From the NCBI GenBank assembly GCA_963727245.1, contig CAVSFO010000006.1, positions 186,001 to 250,000 of the forward strand: a stretch of 64,000 bases of DNA, in the 5' to 3' direction. The translations under genes were made by a program, and so were the position numbers. Below the pieces are notes generated by a model. It saw only the letters and a program-made list of their open reading frames with translations. It ran no database searches and was not told where the DNA came from. The DNA is from JBKQVT01 sp963727245. Its GTDB lineage: Bacteria > Planctomycetota > Planctomycetia > Pirellulales > Thermoguttaceae. Each line of letters starts with the position of its first letter. Position 1 is the first letter of the stretch. This document shows, piece after piece, positions 8,789-15,064 of this stretch.

Positions 8789-9574
8789 TCATTCCCAGGC
8801 CATGACCACCGGCGTGCCGACGGTGACGCCCAGCCGGGCGGCGGCGTTGTCGCCGACGATGGCCAACTCCAGCCGGCCGCTGGAGCCGACCAGGGCCACC
8901 AGCGTCCCCTGCGGCTGCGAGGCGTAGCTGCCGTAGACGCCCCAGGTTTCATAGATGCTGCACACCGTGCACACGCGGCTGTCGGTGGGCCGGCCGGCGA
9001 ACATGTCGGCCGCGATGTTCGTGACCAGGTTGCCGAAGGAATCGACCTCGATGACGTGGCCGGCGATGCGCCGCTCCAGCAGCCGCGCCTGCGGCCATTC
9101 CACGACGATCAGCCGCTCCAGCGACGGGCCGAGCTCGTCGGGGTCCAGGCCCAGGCTGAGCCGGGCGGCGACCGGCGCCAGGATGTCGCGGCCGTGAAAG
9201 GTCGTGGAAACGTCGGCCAGCCAGAAGCGCGGCTCGGCCAGACGGATGATCTTCGACGGCGGCGTGTTGGCGATCACCCGGCTGAGCAGGCCGTTGTCCG
9301 GGGCGACGTACTGCTGCCGGCCGGCGCGGACGTAGACGATCTCGCGATCGCTCCCCACGCCCGGATCGACCACCACGACGTGGATGGTGCCGGGGGGAAA
9401 GCGGCCGGCCACTTCCTCCAGGACCACGGCGGCGTGGCGGATGTCCTGGGCCGGCACGGCGTGCGTGATGTCGACGACGGTGGCGGCGGAGTTGATCGTA
9501 AGGATCACGCCTTTCATGGCCGCCACGTAGGGGCTGCCGGTGCCGAAATCGGTGGTCAGCGTGATGATGCTCAC
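8789..9574 (-). CDS. SAM hydroxide adenosyltransferase (DUF62, SAM hydrolase)
   Basis: A 261-residue member of the fluorinase/chlorinase-related DUF62 family, whose common bacterial members hydrolyse S-adenosylmethionine to adenosine and methionine. The N-terminus IITLTTDFGTGSPYVAAMKG has the conserved Asp; VVVDPGVGSDR and DNGLLS are typical of the SAM pocket; the C-terminal domain has IEVDSFGNLVTNI. The start is GTG 9574, embedded in a GTGA overlap with the gatB stop, which makes gatB-this gene-bioA a coupled unit. Next to bioA, a SAM-using enzyme, it might tune SAM levels, but that is speculation. Confidence 0.85.
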   Translation of the reverse strand: MSIITLTTDFGTGSPYVAAMKGVILTINSAATVVDITHAVPAQDIRHAAVVLEEVAGRFPPGTIHVVVVDPGVGSDREIVYVRAGRQQYVAPDNGLLSRVIANTPPSKIIRLAEPRFWLADVSTTFHGRDILAPVAARLSLGLDPDELGPSLERLIVVEWPQARLLERRIAGHVIEVDSFGNLVTNIAADMFAGRPTDSRVCTVCSIYETWGVYGSYASQPQGTLVALVGSSGRLELAIVGDNAAARLGVTVGTPVVMAWE

Positions 9575-11040
9575 TGCTTCTCGATCAGTTCCAGGCACAC
9601 CTGGCGAATCTGGTTGGGATTCACGTTGGGATTCTTCTTCTTGGCCTGGCCGATCAGTTGGCCGACGCCCTTGAGCTTGCCTTCCTTGACTTCGGCGACG
9701 ATCTTCGGGTTGTCGGCCAGCAGTTGGCGGCAGAGGTCCAGCAACGTCGCGCCCTCGACGGCCTGGATGCCCATCGCCTGCATGGACTGCGCGAGGCTGC
9801 GGCCGGAGGCGATCATGTCGGCGAGCACTTCGCGGCCGCGGCCGGTCTCCAGCCGCCCGCAGCGGACCGTCTCGATCACTTCGGCCACGGCCTGCGGCCG
9901 CAGGGGAAATTGGGCGATGCCGACGTGCTGTTCCTTGAGCGTCCGCAGCACGTCCTGCTGCACCCAGTTGCTGGCCGTCTTGCCATCGCCGCAGAGCCGG
10001 GCCAACTCGACGTAGTAGTCGACCAGTTCGCGCCCCTGGTTGACCAGCACGTCGGCGTCGTAGGGAGTGATCTGCCAGGTCTGCTCCAAGCGCGCGCGCA
10101 CGGCGGCCGGCAACTCGCCCAGCGCGGCGCGGATCCGCTCGACCTGGGCCTCGGTCGTGGTGACCGGCACCAGGTCGGGGTCGGGAAAATAGCGGTAGTC
10201 GCTGGATTCCTCTTTGGATCGCTGGGGGCGGGTGGTCTGCGAGGCTTCGTCCCAGCCCCGGGTGGTCTTGGGCACCTGGCCGAGCACCTGGCCGGTCTCC
10301 TGCCATGCCTGGTATTGTCGGGGGGCCTCGTAGGCCAGCGCCCGCTCCACCGCCCGGAAGCTGTTCATGTTCTTCACTTCGACGATGGGGGTGGCGACTT
10401 TTCCCGCCGGGGTGTCGATGTGCAAGTTGACGTTGGCGTCCACCCGCAGGCTGCCCTCCTGCATGTTGCAATCGGACACTTCCAGATAGTTCAGCAAAAG
10501 CTTCAATTCGGTGAGATAGGCCCTGGCCTCGGCGGGCGAGCGCATGTCGGGCTGGCTGACGATCTCCAGCAGCGGCACGCCGCAGCGGTTCAGGTCGATG
10601 CGGCTGTCGGCCTTGCCCTCCAGCTCGTCGTGCATGCTCTTGCCGGCGTCCTCTTCCAGGTGGGCGCGGATGATGCCCACCCGCTTCGGCTCGACGCGCC
10701 CCTTGGGATCGCTGATCGGCAGCCAGCCGTCGTGGCTCAAGGGCAGGTCGAACTGGCTGATCTGGTAGCCCTTGGGCAGGTCGGGATAGTAGTAATTCTT
10801 GCGGTCCCACTTGGTGAAGCGGGCGATCTGGCAGTTCAGCGCCACGGCCGTCCGCAGCGCCAGGTCCACGGCCCGGCGGTTCATCACCGGTAGCGAGCCG
10901 GGCATACCGATGCACACCGGACAGGTCTGCGTGTTCGGCGCGGCGCCGAACTTCGTGCTGCACGCGCAGAACATCTTGCTCTCGGTGAGCAGTTGCACGT
11001 GGACTTCCAGGCCGATGACGATGGTGTAGGGGGCGGACAT
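9571..11040 (-). CDS. gatB: Asp-tRNA(Asn)/Glu-tRNA(Gln) amidotransferase subunit B
   Basis: A 489-residue GatB, the kinase and tRNA-binding subunit that activates misacylated Glu-tRNA(Gln) or Asp-tRNA(Asn). The N-terminus YTIVIGLEVHVQLLTESKMF is diagnostic. The zinc-type cysteines (FCACSTKFG, TCPVCIGMPGSLPVMN), the KNYYYPDLPKGYQISQFD stretch and the C-terminal YqeY-like tail (IGQAKKKNPNVNPNQIRQ) are all present. GatC and GatA lie about 0.7 kb upstream on the same strand but are separated by a plus-strand hicBA pair, so gatB may need its own promoter in 11041-11280. Confidence 0.96.
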   Translation of the reverse strand: MSAPYTIVIGLEVHVQLLTESKMFCACSTKFGAAPNTQTCPVCIGMPGSLPVMNRRAVDLALRTAVALNCQIARFTKWDRKNYYYPDLPKGYQISQFDLPLSHDGWLPISDPKGRVEPKRVGIIRAHLEEDAGKSMHDELEGKADSRIDLNRCGVPLLEIVSQPDMRSPAEARAYLTELKLLLNYLEVSDCNMQEGSLRVDANVNLHIDTPAGKVATPIVEVKNMNSFRAVERALAYEAPRQYQAWQETGQVLGQVPKTTRGWDEASQTTRPQRSKEESSDYRYFPDPDLVPVTTTEAQVERIRAALGELPAAVRARLEQTWQITPYDADVLVNQGRELVDYYVELARLCGDGKTASNWVQQDVLRTLKEQHVGIAQFPLRPQAVAEVIETVRCGRLETGRGREVLADMIASGRSLAQSMQAMGIQAVEGATLLDLCRQLLADNPKIVAEVKEGKLKGVGQLIGQAKKKNPNVNPNQIRQVCLELIEKQ

Positions 11041-11042
11041 GG

Positions 11043-11095
11043 GAGGAACCAGGGGTCAGGGACCGGGGGTCGGGGACCAGGGGACGGGCGTCCTC
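11043..11095. repeat. aggggtc/ggaccagg low-complexity repeat
   Basis: A G-rich run of ggnccaggggnc units just upstream of gatB. The same family occurs at 3037-3066, 22265-22325, 25420-25452 and near 50690-50712, in both orientations and always between genes. No hairpin or coding potential is evident. Confidence 0.6.
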
Positions 11096-11219
11096 AGGGC
11101 CACGATATTGATGGGAATTGTAGCGGAAAACCACCGCGCCCGTCCAGGGGGCCGTTTTTCGGCCTTCGATTGGCCGCGGGCCCGCTGCACATCCGACGAC
11201 GAGGGAGCGTCCGCCGCGA

Positions 11220-11248
11220 TGGACGCAAACCGGGGTCCTCGGTATAAT
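11220..11248 (+). promoter_or_regulatory. Sigma-70-type promoter of hicBA
   Basis: TGGACG at 11220-11225 and a perfect TATAAT at 11243-11248 are separated by 17 bases. The predicted start is about 26 bases before the hicB GTG, leaving room for the AAGAGGTG ribosome site at about 11268-11276. Most such modules repress their own promoter, and the short leader fits an operator here. Confidence 0.6.
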
Positions 11249-11280
11249 GAAAAACGGCGAGCTTTTCCAAGAGGTGACAC

Positions 11281-11508
11281 GTGCAGCAACAAATCCGGCT
11301 TACCGCGGTTTTCCGAAAGGTCCCCGAAGGCTATATCGGTTTTGTCGAGGAGTTGCCCGGCGCGAACACGCAGGGCGCGACCCTCGACGAAACTCGACAG
11401 AACCTTGAAGAAGCGGTCTGCTTGGTTCTCGAAGCAAACCGCGCCCTGGCCGAAGAGGATTTGGCCGGCCAAGACGTCATTCGCGAGCCGATTATCGTCG
11501 CCCCATGA
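11281..11508 (+). CDS. hicB: HicB-family antitoxin
   Basis: A 75-residue protein starting at GTG 11281 after a good ribosome site. The order of elements, FRKVPEGYIGFVEELPGANTQG then TLDETRQNLEEAVCLVLEANR, is that of the HicB/UPF0150 partial RNase H-like fold. Its stop overlaps the start of hicA by four bases (ATGA). It is expected to neutralise HicA and may repress the operon, although no separate DNA-binding domain is visible in so short a protein. It lies convergent to gatA and divergent from gatB. Confidence 0.85.
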   Translation: MQQQIRLTAVFRKVPEGYIGFVEELPGANTQGATLDETRQNLEEAVCLVLEANRALAEEDLAGQDVIREPIIVAP

Positions 11509-11690
11509 AACGGCTGGACCTGGTCCGACATCTCGAAAGGCACGCCTGCGTAGTCCTGTGCGAGGGCGGCAATCATACGGTGTACGTGAATCCAGCGGTG
11601 CGGAAGGTGTCGGCCGTGCCCCGTCACCGCGAAATCAACGAGTTCCTGGCACGAAAGATCTGCCGGGACCTGGAAATTCCGCAACCGTAG
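11505..11690 (+). CDS. hicA: HicA-family mRNA interferase toxin
   Basis: A 61-residue HicA/YcfA-like double-stranded RNA-binding-fold protein. It begins KRLDLVRHLERHACVVLCEG; GGNHTVYVNP carries the catalytic His of the family, and AVPRHREINEFLARKICRDLEI is the usual second half. HicA cleaves mRNA independently of translation when its antitoxin is lost. It overlaps hicB by four bases. It is intact, so the module is probably functional. Confidence 0.87.
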   Translation: MKRLDLVRHLERHACVVLCEGGNHTVYVNPAVRKVSAVPRHREINEFLARKICRDLEIPQP

Positions 11691-11728
11691 CGCGGCGCAG
11701 TCGGCGGGCCTCTCCTAATCCCCAATCC

Positions 11729-13273
11729 CTAATCCCTCAGTTCGGGTCGCCGCGTGTGCCAATCGGTTGCCTGCTGAAACATCCAGCCGCCGCGGAGCAG
11801 CCGCTCCTCCTCGAAGGGCGGGGCTTGCAGGTGCAAACCGATGGGCAGCCCGCCGGAACTGAAACCGCAGGGAATCGACATGGCGCCGATGCCGGCCAGG
11901 TTCGTGCTCACCGTGTACAGGTCGAAAAGGTACATCGACAAGGGATCGTCGATCTTCTCGCCCAGCTTGAAGGCGGGCGTGGGCGTGACCGGGCCGACGA
12001 TCAGGTCGACCTCCTCGAAGGCCCGGTCGAAGTCCTGGCGGATCAGCCGCCGCACCTGGAGGGCCTTCTTGTAATAGGCGTCATAATAGCCGGCGCTGAG
12101 GGCGTAGGTGCCCAGCATGATGCGGCGCTTGACCTCGGCGCCGAACCCCTCGGCCCGGCTGCGGCGATACATGCGGATGAGCGGATTGTCGAGGTCGGCC
12201 AGGGCCGCGCCGTCGCCGGCCTTCTCCAGCGTCTGGCGTTGGGCCTCCAGCTCGGCGGTCATTTCCTTTTCGTCGGTGCGATAGCCGTAATGGACGCCGT
12301 CGTAGCGGGCGAGGTTGCTGGAGGCCTCGCAAGGGGCGATGACGTAATAGATCGCCACCGCGTACTTGCTGTGCGGCATCGAGAGCTGCTTCACCTTGGC
12401 CCCCAGCGATTCGTACACGCGGACCGCTTCACGGACGGCGGCCTCGACCTCGGCGTCGAGCCCCGCGCCGAAATGCTCGCGGACCAGGCCGATCCGCAGG
12501 CCGCTAAGCGGCTGCCGGACGGTCTGGCTATAAGGCGGCACCGGCAGGTTGATGGCGGTGGAATCGTGCGGATCGTGCCCGGCCAGGACCTCCAGCAAGA
12601 GGGCGAGGTCCTCCACGGTGCCGCCCATGGGACCGATCTGATCGAGGCTGCTGGCGAAGGCCACCAGTCCGTAGCGGCTGACGCGGCCGTAGGTGGGCTT
12701 CAGGCCGCTGACGCCGCAGAGGCCGGCCGGGCAACGGATCGAGCCGCCGGTGTCGGTGCCGATGGACAAGGGGGCCATGCGGGCGGCGATGCAGGCCGCC
12801 GAGCCGCCGCTGGAGCCGCCGGGAATCCGCGCCAGGTCCCAGGGATTGCGGGTCAACTGAAAGGCCGAGTTCTCGGTCGAGCCGCCCATGGCGAACTCGT
12901 CCATGTTCGTGTGCCCGATCAGCACGGCGTCGGCGGCCTTCAGCCGCGCCACCACGGTGGCGTCATAGGGGGGGCGGAAGTTCTCCAGGATCCGCGAGGC
13001 GCAGGTGGTCAGCTCGCCCTTGGTGCAGAGCAGGTCCTTGACGGCCACGGGCACTCCGGCCAGTCGTCCCAGCGGTTGGCCGGCCGCACGCCGCCGGTCG
13101 ATCGCTTCGGCCCGGGCCAGGGCCGCCGGAGGATCGACGCGGAAGAAGGCCCCCACGGCGGCGTCATGCTTGCGGATCTGGTCGAGAAAGGCCTGCGTGA
13201 CTTCGACCGCCTTGACGCGGCCGGAGGCAAGCTCGCCGAGCAGCTCCGTGGCTGTGAGATCGATCAGTGCCAT
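11729..13273 (-). CDS. gatA: Asp-tRNA(Asn)/Glu-tRNA(Gln) amidotransferase subunit A
   Basis: A 514-residue amidase-signature enzyme that releases ammonia from glutamine for GatB. The catalytic Lys is in VPVAVKDLLCTKG, the cis-Ser in GGSSGGSAACIA and the nucleophilic Ser in SIGTDTGGSIRCPAGLCG. The start ATG 13273 shares one base with the gatC stop (TGATG), so translation is coupled. Downstream on the same strand is a short stretch of aatccctaatccc repeat and then the oppositely oriented hicBA. Confidence 0.96.
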   Translation of the reverse strand: MALIDLTATELLGELASGRVKAVEVTQAFLDQIRKHDAAVGAFFRVDPPAALARAEAIDRRRAAGQPLGRLAGVPVAVKDLLCTKGELTTCASRILENFRPPYDATVVARLKAADAVLIGHTNMDEFAMGGSTENSAFQLTRNPWDLARIPGGSSGGSAACIAARMAPLSIGTDTGGSIRCPAGLCGVSGLKPTYGRVSRYGLVAFASSLDQIGPMGGTVEDLALLLEVLAGHDPHDSTAINLPVPPYSQTVRQPLSGLRIGLVREHFGAGLDAEVEAAVREAVRVYESLGAKVKQLSMPHSKYAVAIYYVIAPCEASSNLARYDGVHYGYRTDEKEMTAELEAQRQTLEKAGDGAALADLDNPLIRMYRRSRAEGFGAEVKRRIMLGTYALSAGYYDAYYKKALQVRRLIRQDFDRAFEEVDLIVGPVTPTPAFKLGEKIDDPLSMYLFDLYTVSTNLAGIGAMSIPCGFSSGGLPIGLHLQAPPFEEERLLRGGWMFQQATDWHTRRPELRD

Positions 13274-13566
13274 CACGTTTCGCCCAGGACGGCGGGAACC
13301 AGATAACACTCGCGGTCGCACTTGGGCGCGTTGGCCAGCGCCTCGCGGCAATCCAGACTCGGCCCCGCCACGTCGTCGCGGAAGACGTTGGAAACGTCCA
13401 GGGCATGGGCCATCGGCTCCACGGCCGCGGTGTCCAACTCGCCCAGCAGGTCCATGTAGCCGAGAATATCGCCCATCTGGCTGGTCATGGTGTCGAGCTC
13501 TCGCTCGGACAACAGCAGGCGGCCCAGCAGGGCGACCTTTTCGACCTCTTTGCGGGAAATAGCCAT
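13273..13566 (-). CDS. gatC: Asp-tRNA(Asn)/Glu-tRNA(Gln) amidotransferase subunit C
   Basis: A 97-residue GatC, which wraps around GatA and stabilises the GatCAB complex. The N-terminus ISRKEVEKVALLGRLLLSERE and the central MTSQMGDILGYMDLLGELDT are typical; the tail has VFRDDVAGPSLDCREALANAP. It is 15 bases downstream of rpmB and overlaps gatA by one base, giving an rpmB-gatC-gatA unit. Confidence 0.93.
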   Translation of the reverse strand: MAISRKEVEKVALLGRLLLSERELDTMTSQMGDILGYMDLLGELDTAAVEPMAHALDVSNVFRDDVAGPSLDCREALANAPKCDRECYLVPAVLGET

Positions 13567-13581
13567 TCGTGACGGCGCGAT

Positions 13582-13857
13582 TTACTTTTCCGCCGGCGCC
13601 TTGGCAAGACGGAAGGGCACGGCGTGAATCTTCTTGATGACCGCCCCGCTGCGAATGCACTGCGTGCAGACCCGCAGCGTCTTGCTGCTGCCGCGGGCCG
13701 TGCTCACGTGCACCTTCTGGAGGTTGGGACGAAACCGCCGCGGCGAAATCCCGGTGATCTTGGTGCCAACACCTCCGAGGTACTTCGCCTTCCCACGATG
13801 GGTTACTTTATTCCCTTTTGCGGGCTTTTTTCCACACACGTCACATGCTTGGCCCAT
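13582..13857 (-). CDS. rpmB: 50S ribosomal protein L28
   Basis: A 91-residue L28. It starts MGQACDVCGKKPAKGNKVTH, with CDVC and a later CTQC that together form a zinc-binding set, and has the family motif RRFRPNLQKVHV. The C-terminal extension after IKKIHAVPFR is short. A promoter-like TTGCGT-16-TATACT lies about 50 bases upstream. First gene of the unit with gatC and gatA. Confidence 0.95.
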   Translation of the reverse strand: MGQACDVCGKKPAKGNKVTHRGKAKYLGGVGTKITGISPRRFRPNLQKVHVSTARGSSKTLRVCTQCIRSGAVIKKIHAVPFRLAKAPAEK

Positions 13858-13906
13858 CCGGAACTCTCCCCAACGCCCAGGTTGTCGGCAACAGGTAAAG
13901 CACTAA

Positions 13907-13934
13907 AGTATACGCGCCACGGCCGGTGACGCAA
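13907..13934 (-). promoter_or_regulatory. Promoter of rpmB-gatC-gatA
   Basis: Read on the minus strand: TTGCGT (13934-13929), a 16-base spacer and TATACT (13912-13907). The spacing and -10 are good for a housekeeping sigma factor. The -35 shares TTGCG with the promoters proposed upstream of ubiD and of the DUF4912 gene. Confidence 0.5.
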
Positions 13935-13985
13935 GGGGGGAAGCCGGCGGCGGGGGAATGCGAAACCGCAAGCGGCCGCGGCCCC

Positions 13986-14041
13986 TAATCCCTAAATCCC
14001 TAAATCCCTAAATCCCTAAATCCCTAAATCCCTAAATCCCT
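13986..14041. repeat. Tandem (taaatccc) array
   Basis: One taatccc followed by six perfect taaatccc units and a partial unit, 56 bases. It sits between rpmB's upstream region and the stop of the ExbD-like operon. Shorter aatccccaatccctaatccc relatives occur at 11714-11737 and 34771-34795. The units are uninterrupted, which suggests recent slippage. Confidence 0.9.
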
Positions 14042-14048
14042 TCTCTTT

Positions 14049-15062
14049 TCACTCTGCGGCCGACTTGCTGCCTTGCGGCGAGCCTTGGATCGGCGTGTCT
14101 TGCATCAGCGGCCGGCCCGCCGTGACAAAACCCAGGCGGTGCAGCTCCTCTTTGAGACGGCGAAAGGCGGCAAACCCGTCCGGATAGGTCCAGATGGTGA
14201 TCGTGGGATGTTCTCCGGCATGTTCGGCCAGGACGCGGCGCAACTGCGAGTTCTCCCGCAGCGCTTCCTCGACCGGCTCGCCCAGGGTTTCGGACATGGG
14301 GATCACCGTGTAGCGCTTCAAAACGGCATAGTAGCCCATGGCGCGATGTTCCTGCACTTCCTCCGGGGTGTAACTGCGGCGCGCGAAGGTGTAGCGGAGG
14401 CAGAAGCCGTTTTCCGGTCCGACCGTGTCGGTGAACTCCGCGCGTTTTTCGAGCTTGTATATCTGATGTTGGACTCTGCTGCGCACTTCCTCGGTCAGTT
14501 GCTCCATCGGGATCATCGCCAGCCGGCCGCCGATAAGTTGAAACTGCAACTCCGGACCATCGACCGTCTGGCTCAGCGGGGTGGGGTAATTCGCCACCTG
14601 GACCACTTCGGCGGGGGCCGTTTCCGTGGCGATCCGCTGCCGGTTCAACTCCTCCAATTGCAGCCTGGCCGCCGACAGGTTGTCGCGCAGGGCGCGATCC
14701 TGGGGCGTCTCGCTTGGGGGCGACTGGCCCGGCGCCTCGGCCTTGTGCTCCATGAGGGCGACGGCCAGCGCCAGGGTGTCGCGCTGCCGGCCGCGCATCG
14801 CCGTCTCTGCGTGCAGCCGTCGGACCTCGGCCGCCGTCTCCCACACGTCCTTCCGCATCGATTGCTCCGCAGCCAGGTCGGCGGCCAGGTCATTGGCGAC
14901 GTTCGCGGGGGACGCCGGCAGCGACAATTCGACGGGCGTGTTCTTGATCCGCAGCCCCACGACCAACACCATGACGATCATGATGCTCACCACGCTGGCC
15001 ACGATGTCCAGAAACGAATCGGCGTTGATGGCTTCGCTTTCCGCGTGTACCGGCCGGGGCAT
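14049..15062 (-). CDS. ExbD/TolR-like single-pass membrane protein with membrane Asp
   Basis: A 337-residue protein. The N-terminus reads SEAINADSFLDIVASVVSIM then IVMVLVVGLRIKN: one membrane helix with an Asp at its start, the position of the proton-carrying Asp in ExbD/TolR/MotB. A predicted coiled coil follows (residues about 55-140), then a periplasmic domain with FQLIGGRLAMIPMEQLTEEV and TDTVGPENGFCLRYTFARR. There is no OmpA-like peptidoglycan-binding domain, so the energised target is unknown. It starts 2 bases after the 795-residue gene's stop and is the last gene of a three-gene operon with an ExbB/MotA-like channel. Confidence 0.75.
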   Translation of the reverse strand: MPRPVHAESEAINADSFLDIVASVVSIMIVMVLVVGLRIKNTPVELSLPASPANVANDLAADLAAEQSMRKDVWETAAEVRRLHAETAMRGRQRDTLALAVALMEHKAEAPGQSPPSETPQDRALRDNLSAARLQLEELNRQRIATETAPAEVVQVANYPTPLSQTVDGPELQFQLIGGRLAMIPMEQLTEEVRSRVQHQIYKLEKRAEFTDTVGPENGFCLRYTFARRSYTPEEVQEHRAMGYYAVLKRYTVIPMSETLGEPVEEALRENSQLRRVLAEHAGEHPTITIWTYPDGFAAFRRLKEELHRLGFVTAGRPLMQDTPIQGSPQGSKSAAE

Positions 15063-15064
15063 GG

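Noticed and set aside
7438..8805. A 455-codon plus-strand frame over bioA
   Set aside because: Antisense shadow of an enzyme with complete PLP motifs.
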